From: Gemmatimonadales bacterium | GTDB lineage: Bacteria > Krumholzibacteriota > Krumholzibacteriia > LZORAL124-64-63 | NCBI GenBank assembly: GCA_019038745.1 | Contig: JAHOYV010000077.1 | Span: forward strand, 1-50,754 | Reading direction: 5' to 3' | Length of the DNA stretch: 50,754 nucleotides | Shown here: positions 34,416-44,627 of the stretch, one piece after another | Layout: every line of letters begins with the position of its first letter | Numbering within the stretch: the first letter of the stretch is position 1 | Notes under the pieces: generated by a model | What the model was told of the DNA's origin: nothing | Databases searched by the model: none | Seen by the model: only the letters and a program-made list of their open reading frames with translations | Program-made: the position numbers and the translations under genes

Positions 34416-35033
34416 CTAGAACAAAGCCTTCAGTTCATCCCAGGTCACATTTTCCACATCGACGATGGGATATACCGGCTCAACCTTTCCATCCCAAACC
34501 TCGTCATACCCGGGCTCCACGGAAGTAGGGCTGAGGTTGATCGGTGACAGGAAAGCCCACCCGGTCTGATCCTCCGGGGCGATATCGTTTATGTTGTTGC
34601 CACCGGTCCAGTCCACAAGACCCGCTGCATTACCCATGGTACTGGTGAAGACCCAACGGTTCAGATTCGTGAATACGCCGGTCAGGATGGCCAAACCATC
34701 GGTAAAAGAACCTGGATTGGTGTAATCGGCGAGAGTCGCGTCATCCTGGTAGATGGCAATCATGCCGCCGGAATAGACCTGGGGATTACCGTCCGTATCC
34801 AGAACCAGATCCGTCACAACGAGAGTGTACTCGTAATTGAGAAAATCCAGGGGAAGGGGTGTGGTAAACGTGGGACTGCCGTCACGGACAACACCATACA
34901 TGGCCAAAGATTCTCCCTCGACTGAGGGAACCTGGGCCATACCGTAGAAATCGAACATCTGCTGGGCCATGACTGTGCCCGGTAAGAGCAAGGCCAGCGA
35001 GACAAGAGCCATTATTAGTATCCGTGTCTTCAT
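34416..35033 (-). CDS. Exported protein of unknown function, paralogue 1
   Basis: 205 residues from ATG 35033 (GGAGG upstream). Signal peptide cleaved near VMAQQ (residue 24). The mature part is rich in beta-strands, Tyr, Asp and Gly (GMIAIYQDDATLADYTN), with acidic residues suited to calcium. It ends TWDELKALF. The adjacent upstream gene encodes a protein of similar plan ending TWGSVKALYND. I do not recognise a family; an extracellular beta-sandwich is likely. Confidence 0.7.
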   Translation of the reverse strand: MKTRILIMALVSLALLLPGTVMAQQMFDFYGMAQVPSVEGESLAMYGVVRDGSPTFTTPLPLDFLNYEYTLVVTDLVLDTDGNPQVYSGGMIAIYQDDATLADYTNPGSFTDGLAILTGVFTNLNRWVFTSTMGNAAGLVDWTGGNNINDIAPEDQTGWAFLSPINLSPTSVEPGYDEVWDGKVEPVYPIVDVENVTWDELKALF

Positions 35034-35081
35034 TTTTGTTCCCTCCAAATGAGTAAAGCCGCCTTGGGCGATCTAAGTGTC

Positions 35082-35747
35082 CTAGTCGTTGTAAAGAGCT
35101 TTCACGGAACCCCAGGTAGTGGGTTCGCTGGCCACTGCGGCATCGACGTCAAGCGCGCCGTCGATTTGCAGGTCGTAGCCCTCGATAAGTTGAGCACTGG
35201 CGGCCCAGGTGAAAGCACCACCCCAAAGATAAACACAATCTTCGCAGCTGGACTCAAGCATGCTTCCGTTGATACCGTTAAGATTTCCTTCGAAGGAGCC
35301 ATTCCCGTCCGGTGTGAAGAAAAGGACAAAGTCCGTGAACTCACCGGCAAAGAACAGTTCACCGTCGACAAAGGAATTCGGGGATGTGGCATTCGGAGGA
35401 TTGATCCCGAAATCACCGTTGTGATTGGAGTCCTGATAAATTTCCAAGTATCCACCAGAGTAGTTGATCATGGTCCAGTACCCCATGTCAATTTCGCCCT
35501 GGCTTAGCAGTCCGTAAACATGGAAGGTCATTTGATAATCAACCAGATCCACTTCGAATCCAGGATCCAGGTAGTCGACGATTCCCGTGAAGCTCAGTTC
35601 ATCACCCACCTCGCTGGCAGGAAACCCTCCCGTTTCCCACCCAAAGCCGATGTAGTCTATTTGTTGAATCTGTGAGTAGGCAGGCAAGGCGAGTAAGGCT
35701 ATGAAAACGGCGATGAAGACAAATAGCCTCGATAACGATTTTGTCAC
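35082..35747 (-). CDS. Exported protein of unknown function, paralogue 2
   Basis: 221 residues from GTG 35747, which has GGAGG 7 nt upstream. Signal peptide ends LPAYSQ. The mature part resembles its downstream neighbour: an early IQQIDYIGFGWE / QQMFDFYGMAQV-like opening, a central GGYLEIYQDSNHNGDFG strand pair matching GGMIAIYQDD, an FTGIVDYLD segment, and a C-terminal TWGSVKALYND. Two Cys (SSCEDC) could form a disulfide. Function unknown. Confidence 0.7.
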   Translation of the reverse strand: MTKSLSRLFVFIAVFIALLALPAYSQIQQIDYIGFGWETGGFPASEVGDELSFTGIVDYLDPGFEVDLVDYQMTFHVYGLLSQGEIDMGYWTMINYSGGYLEIYQDSNHNGDFGINPPNATSPNSFVDGELFFAGEFTDFVLFFTPDGNGSFEGNLNGINGSMLESSCEDCVYLWGGAFTWAASAQLIEGYDLQIDGALDVDAAVASEPTTWGSVKALYND

Positions 35748-36086
35748 AATTTTTCCTCCAGGAAATCCTCGACACACCCCTCCAGGATGTAGAAAGGCCA
35801 CCTGCTCAATCTCCGGGGCTTACAAGGCACCTAGACCATGGTGGGATGGACTCGATTAGACGAAACCTTGAAAGCCTGCCCCCAGATAACCAATTATGAA
35901 TCTACGCATACGCTGAACTAATTTAGCGTTTTGATACTCGTGATCATACCCTACTTGCAAAAATTAGCAAGCGAATAATGGATAAAAAACTCCAAAAAAA
36001 AGAAAATCATCAATATTTTGGTTATGACCCAAAAAATTAGGCATCAATTGGCAAAGAACTTTCTGCGAGCCTGCCGAAATAGCCCC
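35748..36086. other. 339-bp A/T-rich gene-free interval
   Basis: No gene. The stretch 35880-36050 is much richer in A+T than its surroundings. On the minus strand it contains a promoter-like pair (see next feature) reading toward the two exported paralogues. No hairpin-plus-T terminator was evident after the propeller gene. Confidence 0.6.
35943..35970 (-). promoter_or_regulatory. Possible promoter for the exported paralogue pair
   Basis: On the minus strand TTGCTA (35970-35965), 16-bp spacer, TATGAT (35948-35943). It would give a leader of about 190 nt before the GTG at 35747. It lies in the most A/T-rich DNA nearby. Confidence 0.35.
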
Positions 36087-37331
36087 TCATTTCATCCCGT
36101 AACAAATTACCTCTGGGGCCTGGGGTTCGTAGCCTTCATCCGCCAAAGCCGTGCCATTGCCGAACTGGGCAGCCAGGGAATCCATATAACCCTTGACCAC
36201 CAGGACGCGCCCGGTACCCGACAGGAAAATGCCCACATCCCGGCCGTCGTGGGGAGCGTGCAGGGCTACTTGTTTTACAAAAAGGCCCGCATCATCGAAA
36301 ACGTCGAAAACAGCCATTACGCCTTTTATCTCCGGCCGCAAACCCCGGCCACTGAGGACCCACAAGTTGCCGTCCGGGTGTAGTTGAATCGCCCGGTGGA
36401 AATAGGCCAAAACCGACTCGCGGCGCTCTATCTCAATCTTGGGTTGGATCGACATCCCGGTGAAAGCAGACTTGATCATCAGTTCCAGGCGATGGAACTC
36501 CGCATCCGTCCTCTCCAGGGGTTCGTACTCCCGCTCGATGACCCTTTGCAGAGTCCCATCCGGTGCGCAGACATTCACCGCGTACTTCTTATGATCGGTA
36601 GCCGTGAAGACCCTGCCGTCCTGCGCGGCCGCGAAAGTGAACCAGAATACCGGCAAATGTTCTTTTTCCCTGAAATGAAAATCACCGAAATCATAAACGG
36701 CGTGGTTGTCGGCGAAACGGGCCATAATCTTGCCGTCGGGGCCATGACGTTCCAGTACGTTCCAGCGATTTCTTACCTCGGGTCGTCCTCCATCCTGGTC
36801 ATGGTTGCCTGCAAAGAGCAGAACTTCACCGGCAGCGTCGCAGGATGTAAGTCCCATTACGCCGCCGTCGATTCCGATCAATTGGATCCGGTTGGCAGGC
36901 GTACCGTCTTTTTGAACGAAGGAGATCGCCCCCGGAAACTCCTGCATCAGACCCACACGACCATCACCCATCAGGACCATGTCCCGGGGACGCAGTACCT
37001 CACCGGGGCCCTCGCCTTCACGAAACAACTTCCGGAGCAACTCGCCCTCCGGTCCGTAGACATACACCTGGCAGGTTTGGGAATCCAGGATGTACACATT
37101 GCCCTCCGGGTCGGTCAACACCCGAGGCACCAACCCGAAGAAAACATCGTCATCCTCGCCCCCGGCCCGCCACAGTTCATGAAGTTTCACATCCTGAACA
37201 CCATTGTAGGGTTGGGCACCGTTTCGTATATGTTCTACGCCGTCGATCATTACCGTCTCAGCCAGTGAAGCGACAGCCAAAGAAAGGACCAGAACCGGCA
37301 GGACGCACAAGACCAAGTATTTTTTCCGCAT
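36087..37331 (-). CDS. Exported six-bladed beta-propeller (NHL-like) protein
   Basis: 414 residues from ATG 37331, with GAGGA 7 nt upstream; the upstream open frame is not used. Signal peptide to about LAETV (residue 25). Repeated blades show the NHL/6-bladed pattern: DPEGNVYILDSQTCQVYVYG, PEGELLRKLFREGEGPGE, and later DGNLWVLSGRG. Proteins of this kind act as scaffolds or sense ligands in the periplasm or on the surface; no catalytic residues stand out. The gene is 101 nt downstream of the LysE gene on the same strand. Confidence 0.75.
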   Translation of the reverse strand: MRKKYLVLCVLPVLVLSLAVASLAETVMIDGVEHIRNGAQPYNGVQDVKLHELWRAGGEDDDVFFGLVPRVLTDPEGNVYILDSQTCQVYVYGPEGELLRKLFREGEGPGEVLRPRDMVLMGDGRVGLMQEFPGAISFVQKDGTPANRIQLIGIDGGVMGLTSCDAAGEVLLFAGNHDQDGGRPEVRNRWNVLERHGPDGKIMARFADNHAVYDFGDFHFREKEHLPVFWFTFAAAQDGRVFTATDHKKYAVNVCAPDGTLQRVIEREYEPLERTDAEFHRLELMIKSAFTGMSIQPKIEIERRESVLAYFHRAIQLHPDGNLWVLSGRGLRPEIKGVMAVFDVFDDAGLFVKQVALHAPHDGRDVGIFLSGTGRVLVVKGYMDSLAAQFGNGTALADEGYEPQAPEVICYGMK

Positions 37332-37432
37332 GAATTTTTCCTCGGGCTGAGAGGATGGCAAAATATCCAACGGAGGAGTTACGTGAAGGAACAGAACTTG
37401 TTGCCACTGCTTGGACCAACCGTTTGCCCGAG

Positions 37433-38038
37433 TCACCAGAGGGCCGAACCCAATCTGTATAAGCCCAGCCCCGCCAAAGCGAAGGCGGAAACCAGGTGTA
37501 GGGCATGCCGGCCGCGAGGGCCCAGGAAGCTGGTCGTTCCCAGCAGCAGGATGAAGAGGATCAGGCAGGTCGACATCGTTATGTAAAAGGATGCGATCAA
37601 AACCACAGCGTGGCCGGCGGACTTCTGCCAAGCCTCCAGGGCCAGGGGGCCCATGATCAGGCTCCAACCCAACCAGGGCCCGGGATTCAGAATATTGACG
37701 ATCACCGCCTGCATCAGGGTCCGAGGGGCAGAGGCCTTCCCTTGATTTTCTTGTTTTTTATTCCGTCGCCACTCCCGAAAGGCCGCCCCGGCGAAGTACA
37801 ACAAGGCCACTCCCCCGGCCGCTTGCAAGTAGGTCTCCATCCCCGCGGGCAGACGATTCAGAACCAGTAGGATCAACACGGCGATGGGTCCGTCGCTGAT
37901 GACCGGAGCCAACGCCGAGGGCAGAGTTCGCCGCCAACCCAGCGCTGTGATCCGGGATAACAGGAAAGCCTGCAGCGGACCAGGCTGCCAGGCGGCGGCA
38001 AAAGCGAAGCTACCCCCTATCAATACATATTCCAGCAA
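37433..38038 (-). CDS. LysE/RhtB-family amino-acid exporter
   Basis: 201 residues, TTG start at 38038 with GGAG about 7 nt upstream. Six hydrophobic segments. The N-terminal PGP signature is present in AAAWQPGPLQAFLLS, and a second NILNPGPWLGWSLI in helix 4, as in the LysE superfamily. These carriers export amino acids or related small molecules across the inner membrane. The central loop is very basic (REWRRNKKQ). Substrate unknown. Confidence 0.8.
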   Translation of the reverse strand: MLEYVLIGGSFAFAAAWQPGPLQAFLLSRITALGWRRTLPSALAPVISDGPIAVLILLVLNRLPAGMETYLQAAGGVALLYFAGAAFREWRRNKKQENQGKASAPRTLMQAVIVNILNPGPWLGWSLIMGPLALEAWQKSAGHAVVLIASFYITMSTCLILFILLLGTTSFLGPRGRHALHLVSAFALAGLGLYRLGSALW

Positions 38039-38094
38039 ATCAACTCCGCTTCCCGGCTATCGGACTTTTAGGATAATCAATCGGCCCATAGCCA

Positions 38095-39132
38095 TCACCT
38101 ACAACTTGTCTTCTGCAAGAGATCCAACACGGTGTCCGCTACCTGATCCGGTTCGATGGACGCAAGACCCTGTCCGGGATCGACCGTTTCTTCAGCTCTG
38201 AGCACCCGATACCTTCCAGGATCCATGAACGGACCGCAATCCTCGGGACTCCAGGTGGAAAACAACGCCACAACGGGTGTGTTCAGTGCTGCGGCAATGT
38301 GCATGGGGCCGGTGTTGGGAGTTACCAGCACATCCAGCAGGCTCAGCAAGCCCTTGTACCTCTGGAAATCGGGAGGAGCGGCCAGCAAGGTGATCGATCC
38401 GCCACTTTTATCCATAATGGATTGGACATACGGCTTTTCCTCTGGCAGGGCATCGACAACCAAAGCCAGTTTCAATCCCTTTGCCGAGGCCACATCAGCC
38501 AGGATTCCTGCCAACTTGGCAAAGTGCTCTCCTGGCCATAGGCGATGGCGATTGCCCTTTCGATCGCGAAAAAACGGCAACCCCGCCCCACTGAATGTGG
38601 GGTGTAATCCCACCAGTTTGGCTTCCGGGTCCACCCCGTTTTCCTTCAGCAGAGCCCGCGCCTTCCGGCGGCCTGTTTCGGTTACGGGCAACGATACCCA
38701 GCCACGGATTACCGGAGCTTCCAGGGAACCGGCCACCAGGTCCAGACAGCGATTGCAATAATGGCTGCCGGCCGAAGCCTCCTCCAGGCTATGGACATCC
38801 TGGGCCAGATTCCCCAGCCATTTCCGGTAATGGGGTTTGGTTTCGAAAATGTAGAGGCTTGAATATCGCTCGGCCTTGAACTGTTTCAACAAGCTGCGCT
38901 GCTGAAGAAGGGTACGGGGAAAGCGGCGGGTATACGAGTAGGTTTTTGTAATGCGCGGGGAGTAGTTGGCCATGATCCGGCGTCCGTCAGCAGACGTCAG
39001 CAGGTGTAGTTCCGCCTCCGGATGGGCAGCCAGCAGAGCGTTCACCGCCGGGGTTATCATGATGAGATCACCACCACGGCCCACCCGCACGATGAGGATT
39101 TTCCGTTCAGATGCTCTCGAATTTCCGGTCAT
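38095..39132 (-). CDS. Glycosyltransferase family 9 (heptosyltransferase-like)
   Basis: 345 residues, ATG 39132. GT9 enzymes add heptose or related sugars to the lipopolysaccharide core from the cytoplasmic side. The N-terminal Rossmann part opens ILIVRVGRGGDLIMITPAVN, and the C-terminal part has the donor-site segment VLVTPNTGPMHIAAALNTP followed by VALFSTWSPEDCGP. Typical length. It diverges from the DUF6165-like gene, a frequent companion of polysaccharide genes. Confidence 0.88.
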   Translation of the reverse strand: MTGNSRASERKILIVRVGRGGDLIMITPAVNALLAAHPEAELHLLTSADGRRIMANYSPRITKTYSYTRRFPRTLLQQRSLLKQFKAERYSSLYIFETKPHYRKWLGNLAQDVHSLEEASAGSHYCNRCLDLVAGSLEAPVIRGWVSLPVTETGRRKARALLKENGVDPEAKLVGLHPTFSGAGLPFFRDRKGNRHRLWPGEHFAKLAGILADVASAKGLKLALVVDALPEEKPYVQSIMDKSGGSITLLAAPPDFQRYKGLLSLLDVLVTPNTGPMHIAAALNTPVVALFSTWSPEDCGPFMDPGRYRVLRAEETVDPGQGLASIEPDQVADTVLDLLQKTSCR

Positions 39133-39219
39133 GGAAAACCTTTCCTGTCCGCAGAACCGATGTATATTGGTTGTTCAGCCACGATAATTGTCAATCAAAC
39201 TAATCCTCCCTGGAGAATC

Positions 39220-39621
39220 ATGGAACTGAAAGTTGAAATTTCGGTGGGTGAATTGCTGGACAAGATCACGATCCTGGAGATCAAGTCCGAGCGCATCACC
39301 AACACCGAAAAACTGAACAACGTGAACAAGGAACTTGGGATCCTGAAACAGACTTGGGCTGAGTCACCGCAGAGTACCCACGATGTCACCGCGCAGGTCA
39401 AACATCTCAAAAGGGTGAATGGGGTTTTGTGGGATATCGAGGACAATATCCGGCGCAAGGAAGCAAATCAGCAATTCGACGATGAATTCATCAGCCTGGC
39501 GCGTTCAGTTTATCGACAGAATGACGAGCGGGCTGCCGTGAAGAAAGAGCTCAATACCCTGCTCGGCAGCGGGCTTGTTGAGGAGAAGGATTACGTGGAT
39601 TACACTCAATCCGGAGAATGA
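39220..39621 (+). CDS. DUF6165-like small helical protein
   Basis: 133 residues, ATG 39220 after CTGGAGA. Charged, predominantly helical and cytosolic: GELLDKITILEIKSERITN, then LKRVNGVLWDIEDNIRRKE. This resembles the DUF6165 family found beside glycosyltransferases, whose function I do not know. It diverges from the GT9 gene, and its end lies 8 nt from the convergent TPR gene. Confidence 0.7.
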   Translation: MELKVEISVGELLDKITILEIKSERITNTEKLNNVNKELGILKQTWAESPQSTHDVTAQVKHLKRVNGVLWDIEDNIRRKEANQQFDDEFISLARSVYRQNDERAAVKKELNTLLGSGLVEEKDYVDYTQSGE

Positions 39622-39629
39622 TCGACTTT

Positions 39630-41165
39630 TTAACCACCGAGCCTCTGCTGGACCACCATTTCGTTTAGCCGGATCAGATCCTCCTGGATCCGGCAATTAT
39701 CCGGCATCAGCTGTAAGGCTCTTTCCATATCGGCCTGGGCCGATTGTAGATCCCCTGTCTTTTTCAAAAGCAATCCCCGATTGTACCAGGCTGCTGCCAG
39801 TTCTGCATTCAACGTCAAAGCCTGGTCGAAGGCTTGGCGGGCTGTTGCTGAATCTCCAACAGCGGTTTCGGCGACGCCCAGGTCGGCCCAGCAGGTGGCA
39901 TCATGGGAAAAATCGACAACGGCTTGACGTAGCCTCTGAGCCGATTTCCCGTATTTCTTCTGCATCAATAGAATGCGGCCAAACACCCTGTTCACCTTCG
40001 GATCCTTCAATTTCTCCTCAATGAGCATCTCCTCTGCGTACCGAATTTCCGCCCTTGCCTCCTTCAGCTGATCCAACTCCAACAGGGCTTCGGCTCGCCA
40101 CAGAACAGGCCAAGGATGGAACGGGTACCGATTCGAAGTCCGGGAACTGTAAGCCAGCACGCGTTCAGCCAATAGGTCCTTTTCCGCCGGGTCCTTCGTT
40201 GCCACCATGCAGTCCCGAACATGTCCCAGGTAGGCCAACAGCGAACCCGTGACATATCTATCCTCTGGATTGACCCAGAAAGGCATAGGATCCATTTCGA
40301 CTTTCAGGACAGGGACGGTCCGCTCCAGTCTTCGAATCCAACCACCCTCCGGCACCGGCAGATCCGCAAAGCTCTTTTCGTAGAATCGGATCGCCAGATC
40401 CCCATCTCCGTTAAGTGCGCAATACATCCCATAATCGGACCAGCGAAGTGTCTCCTGCCCGAACTTCTTGGCTAGAGTGAAATAAATACCCGAAGCGACC
40501 CAAATGTCCGATTCAACCTTGTGAAAATATTTATACATCGTGCGGCACCAGTCTTTGTAGACTATCGGTCTCATATCTCCTGTAGAGGAAAGAAACACCT
40601 TCAACTCCCTGTACAGTTCCTTACCGGAATCCAGGAACAAGGCGCTGTTCAGTAGTAGGGCCAGGTGTCCGTACAATCCGGCATCGTATTCCACTGCCCG
40701 CCGGCCCCAGTCAATGCCCTTTTTCCAACTGCCCATCTGGTAGTACCACCAGCTTTTGGCCAGAGAAAAAGAGCGAATGGCCTCTTCCCGCTCCTTGCCG
40801 GTCAGGAAACCGATTGTAACCCAGGCCGCCTCCAGGGAAGCCTCGGCTTCGGGGTCGTATCCCATCAACAGTTGCAGTTCTGCCAGGGCCAACCAATTGG
40901 CGGTACCAGCCGGATCGAAGAACGTTGCCTCTTCCAAGAGGGAACTGCGGATCGGTCCGCTTTTCTCCTTCCTTGCCTGTTCGAGTAATTGCTCCGCCTG
41001 CTGGCGCCGATCCTGGATGGTTTTCCCCGGTAGCTCCAGAAATGTCGCCACCATGGCGGAGTCCACCGCAGCGAACGGTTCGGCCGTACCGCAATAGGTG
41101 GGCAACGGAGAATTCAGAGCCGTAAAACCCAACAGGAACAAGACTATGACTGCAAACCTTTTCAT
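39630..41165 (-). CDS. Exported TPR-repeat protein
   Basis: 511 residues, ATG 41165 after GGAG. Signal peptide (FAVIVLFLLGFTALNSPLP) with probable cleavage near residue 25-30. Several TPR-type helices are seen in the N-terminal half, and the C-terminal 170 residues contain clear repeats (ATCWADLGVAETAVGDSATA; AAAWYNRGLLLKKTGDLQSA). A scaffold or assembly role is likely, but no partner is evident. On the minus strand the region just upstream contains TATTAT, a possible -10. Confidence 0.75.
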   Translation of the reverse strand: MKRFAVIVLFLLGFTALNSPLPTYCGTAEPFAAVDSAMVATFLELPGKTIQDRRQQAEQLLEQARKEKSGPIRSSLLEEATFFDPAGTANWLALAELQLLMGYDPEAEASLEAAWVTIGFLTGKEREEAIRSFSLAKSWWYYQMGSWKKGIDWGRRAVEYDAGLYGHLALLLNSALFLDSGKELYRELKVFLSSTGDMRPIVYKDWCRTMYKYFHKVESDIWVASGIYFTLAKKFGQETLRWSDYGMYCALNGDGDLAIRFYEKSFADLPVPEGGWIRRLERTVPVLKVEMDPMPFWVNPEDRYVTGSLLAYLGHVRDCMVATKDPAEKDLLAERVLAYSSRTSNRYPFHPWPVLWRAEALLELDQLKEARAEIRYAEEMLIEEKLKDPKVNRVFGRILLMQKKYGKSAQRLRQAVVDFSHDATCWADLGVAETAVGDSATARQAFDQALTLNAELAAAWYNRGLLLKKTGDLQSAQADMERALQLMPDNCRIQEDLIRLNEMVVQQRLGG

Positions 41166-41504
41166 GACTCCAATTCCATCTATAATACTGACACGCCAAG
41201 CCCGGCATGGGTCAAAAGCTCATCCCCGATTGGGTCGCTTTTCCTGGGAACTCCACAAGTGTTTGTTTCTAGTTGAATTATCAGTTATCCGGCAGGATTT
41301 TTCCATGGGGGAGTTTGCACTCTTCAATGTGATGTTCCAGGACATACTCCGGTACGAAAGAAATTTCCCGCCTATTGACGGGTTGGGCAATCGAAGCTAG
41401 GTTGTCATTTGATGCATTATGGCCGCGCACCAAACGGCTCCCACCAGGCATCTTGTTTTCCGCCGAATGATTTCCGGAAACACCTGCCCGAACTGGAGGG
41501 AACC
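41166..41504. other. 339-bp gene-free interval between divergent TPR and pldA genes
   Basis: No credible gene. A TATTAT box on the minus strand (41183-41188 region) lies 20 nt before the TPR gene; a TTGACC lies upstream but at a non-standard spacing. On the plus strand several TTG-containing boxes exist without a matching -10. No repeats or hairpins stood out. Confidence 0.5.
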
Positions 41505-42410
41505 ATGTTTACACGCCTAAACTCTTCCCGCTGCCAAAACCAGTTTCCTTCGGCTCTGCTCCTTTTGACCTTCCTTTTGCTGCTGGCCACATTCCAGGCA
41601 CCTGGAGCCGTCGAGGCGACCGAAGAGCGGGAAAAGTTCTTCATTGGCCAGTTCCAAAGCGAGCGCTTCAGCATGAAGGAGCCGAACTATTTCCTCTTCG
41701 GTTTCGCCAGGGACAATACGCTCCCCAGACCGGTGCCGGTCAGCGACCAGGTGCGGTTCAAGGTCTCCATCCAATACTTGGCCATTGGCAAGCCCGGTTA
41801 TCCGAACGGTCTCTTTGGAGCCTTCACCCAGGATACCTTCTGGAACATCTACGACAAGAGCGCGCCCATCTACGACACCAATTTTATCCCCGAATTATTC
41901 TTCAGGCACGGGTTCGTGAGAGAGCAGAAGAACAAGTCATGGAACGACATCACGGGATTGCGGTTTGGCGTGCGGCACCACTCCAACGGCCGGGACGAAT
42001 ACGATTCCCGATCATGGAACCGAATTTTCGGCACAGCGGAATGGGGCAACCACCAAAAATCGCAGCTTTACGCCAGCGCGAGCCTGTGGCATGTGTGGAG
42101 CGAAGGGGGTGAAAGTCACGACACCTATAAATATCTTGGCCGGGGCGAGTTGCGCGTGGATTTCAAACCCCTGTGGAAATTTAATTATAAAGACTTGGCC
42201 ACCATGGGAATGTCGCTGCGGGTGCCCATCTTGGGCCGACAGATTATTCCCGCCGTCGAATTGGCCCTCTATGTAGGGCTCATAAAAAAATCATCCGAGT
42301 ACTTCGCGCCCAGCGTGATGATCCAGTACTACGACGGCTACGGTTACACTTTGCTGGACTATAAGCAACACGTCCGGGCCATACGAGTGGGATTTGCTAC
42401 GGTCCGCTAA
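41505..42410 (+). CDS. pldA: Outer-membrane phospholipase A (OmpLA/PldA)
   Basis: 301 residues from ATG 41505, which follows GGAGGG; the frame is open upstream. Signal peptide to about VEATEE. The beta-barrel protein hydrolyses phospholipids in the outer leaflet. The active-site motif reads GVRHHSNGRDE, where the His-x-Ser pair matches HQSNG of E. coli (H142/S144), and SRSWNR supplies the Asn of the triad. YDTNFIPELFF and the final aromatic strands are also typical. Strong evidence that the organism has an outer membrane. Stands alone. Confidence 0.9.
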   Translation: MFTRLNSSRCQNQFPSALLLLTFLLLLATFQAPGAVEATEEREKFFIGQFQSERFSMKEPNYFLFGFARDNTLPRPVPVSDQVRFKVSIQYLAIGKPGYPNGLFGAFTQDTFWNIYDKSAPIYDTNFIPELFFRHGFVREQKNKSWNDITGLRFGVRHHSNGRDEYDSRSWNRIFGTAEWGNHQKSQLYASASLWHVWSEGGESHDTYKYLGRGELRVDFKPLWKFNYKDLATMGMSLRVPILGRQIIPAVELALYVGLIKKSSEYFAPSVMIQYYDGYGYTLLDYKQHVRAIRVGFATVR

Positions 42411-42503
42411 AAAACCACCCTGCCACGGTCCCAGCCATTGCCGGAACCGCGCCAGGGCAGTTCACCAACTAACGGGATTTATGGAATCCCGAAGATTAGG
42501 CCA

Positions 42504-44564
42504 TCAACCCTCCGCTGGTACGTCGACGGAAACGGCATCCACATCCACCGTGATCTCGTCCAGACGCTTCTGGGTCTCCTGCCGCACATCCTCCTGCACC
42601 CGGCCACCCAGATGCTTGGCCAGGAATTTCTCCATGGCTACGGCCAAGGCCTTGCGGTTGTTCGGAGCGCGGAAGCCGTGACCTTCGTCCGGCGCCACGA
42701 TGTACTCCACGGCCTTTTCCTTCTGCCGCAGGGCAACTACGATCTGATCGGACTCGTGCTGCTTCACACGGGGATCGTTGGCCCCGTGAACTACCAGCAG
42801 CGGCGCCACGATCTTATCACAATGGAATAGTGGAGAGCGGGCGATCAGGTCCTGGTGGTCGGCCTCGACCTCGGGGTTGCCCACCTTCTTGTACCAGGTT
42901 CCCTCCAGGAAGGGTTTCCAGTACTCGGGAAAGCTGTTGATCAGCGTCAGCAAGTTGGACGGTCCCACGTAGGGCACGCCGCAAGCAAACAGATCGGGCG
43001 TGAACGTCACGCCGGCCAGTGTTGCGTAGCCACCATAGCTGCCCCCGAAAATACCCACCTTGGCCGGATCAGCGATGCCCTCGGACTTCAGCCACTCCAC
43101 CGCGTCGGTGATATCGTGCTGCATCGCGCCGATGCCCCACTCCTTGTTTCCGGCGTTACTGTAATGTTTGCCGTACCCGGATGAACTGCGGTAGTTCACC
43201 TGCATTACGGCATAGCCCCGGTTGGCTATGAACTGGGCGTAGGGGTCGTAGCCCCAGTAATCCCGCGCCCAGGGGCCACCATGGATGTACATCATGACCG
43301 GTAGGTTCTTGGCGTCCATACCCCGCGGTACCGTAAGGTAGCCGTGGATCTTCATACCGTCTCGAGCGGTGTAGGTCACCGGCTTCATGTGCGCCAAGTG
43401 CTCGCTGGGCAGCTCGGGACGGGAGCGATACTGCAGTACTGCCTTTTTCTTGGCCACGTCGTAGAGGTAAACCGATCCCGGATCCACGTCACTGGATACC
43501 GACACCAGCAGCTTCGAAAAATCGCGCGTGTTGCTGTTCACGCCGATCTCACCGTCGGGCAGGGCCTTTTTCAAATTAGCCCACAATGCCTTCGTCTCGG
43601 CATCCTTCGGATACACGCGCACCCGGTCGCCCACATAGGCGGTGGCGATCAGCTCATCGCTCTGGGGATGGAAGACGGCGTTGCCGAAATCCACTTCGTT
43701 CTCCGGATCCTTCTCCACGAGCTGGAACTCGCCAGTCTCCACGTTCAGGAGCATGAGCTGCTCAAGATCCAGATCACCGTAATTAGTCGAAACGTAGCAA
43801 TGCTTGCGGTCCTTATGGAAGCGGATGGGGTTCAGGGCCTCCTCGAAAGTACAGGTGGCGATTTGTTCCAAACCATTCATATCCACCCGCAGGATCTCAC
43901 TGCCACCGCCCGGTGTTTGGCGATATGCCAGTCGCAACTCACCCTCAAGATCGAAGATCCAGGCTCCAACGCCCTCGCTATTCTCGCGCACCAGAACCCG
44001 TTCGCCGGTGGCGATATCCACCTTGTAGATATCGTGGAGACTGGGGTCACGGTCGTTCATGCCGACCAGGATCACGTCCGGAGCGTTCTTGGGCAGGGAG
44101 TAGATTTGCGACCGGATGCCGTCAACCGGAGTCAGATCGCGGGAAGCAGGCACACCATCATCGCCCACTTCACCGGCCGGATCCACCGCCCAGACGTGGA
44201 AGTTCTCGTCCCCGCCCTTGTCCTGCACATAAAGCAGGAACTGGGCATCGCGGCTCCAGAAATAGCCGGGTACCGGCCGCTTGTCCGCCGTCACTGGTTT
44301 CGCGCTCTCGAAAGGCTCGTCCGCGGCCTTGACCCAGATGTTGCGGACTCCCTCGTACTGCTTCACGAAACTCATCCACTTGCCGTCGGGGGACAGTTGG
44401 GAACCCGAAATTTCCGGATCTCCAAAGAACAGCTCCCTGTCCAGCAACGGGGCAACAGTATCTGCCACTACGGCCTCCTTGGTTTCTTCGGCGTCTCCGC
44501 CTCCACAGCCGGCAACAGCCACTACGGCCAACGCACAGACCGCAAAAATGAACAATCGCATCAT
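42504..44564 (-). CDS. S9 prolyl-oligopeptidase-family lipoprotein
   Basis: 686 residues, ATG 44564 after AAGGAG. Signal peptide with lipobox VAVAGC, then an acidic linker. Residues about 50-400 are the beta-propeller ([20 protein letters not shown] and similar blades). The alpha/beta-hydrolase domain follows: [13 protein letters not shown], nucleophile Ser in [13 protein letters not shown], Asp in VHGANDPRV, His in [10 protein letters not shown]. Such enzymes cleave short peptides; this one would act in the periplasm. Typical length for the dipeptidyl/acylaminoacyl peptidase branch. Confidence 0.92.
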   Translation of the reverse strand: MMRLFIFAVCALAVVAVAGCGGGDAEETKEAVVADTVAPLLDRELFFGDPEISGSQLSPDGKWMSFVKQYEGVRNIWVKAADEPFESAKPVTADKRPVPGYFWSRDAQFLLYVQDKGGDENFHVWAVDPAGEVGDDGVPASRDLTPVDGIRSQIYSLPKNAPDVILVGMNDRDPSLHDIYKVDIATGERVLVRENSEGVGAWIFDLEGELRLAYRQTPGGGSEILRVDMNGLEQIATCTFEEALNPIRFHKDRKHCYVSTNYGDLDLEQLMLLNVETGEFQLVEKDPENEVDFGNAVFHPQSDELIATAYVGDRVRVYPKDAETKALWANLKKALPDGEIGVNSNTRDFSKLLVSVSSDVDPGSVYLYDVAKKKAVLQYRSRPELPSEHLAHMKPVTYTARDGMKIHGYLTVPRGMDAKNLPVMMYIHGGPWARDYWGYDPYAQFIANRGYAVMQVNYRSSSGYGKHYSNAGNKEWGIGAMQHDITDAVEWLKSEGIADPAKVGIFGGSYGGYATLAGVTFTPDLFACGVPYVGPSNLLTLINSFPEYWKPFLEGTWYKKVGNPEVEADHQDLIARSPLFHCDKIVAPLLVVHGANDPRVKQHESDQIVVALRQKEKAVEYIVAPDEGHGFRAPNNRKALAVAMEKFLAKHLGGRVQEDVRQETQKRLDEITVDVDAVSVDVPAEG

Positions 44565-44627
44565 GGGAATCTCCTTGCGAATGATGAATGGTAGATTTGG
44601 ATCAATCCACCACTACGAAGTAGATAA

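Noticed and set aside
43344..44594. 416-codon plus-strand open frame opposite the S9 peptidase
   Set aside because: Antisense shadow, with no recognisable domain.
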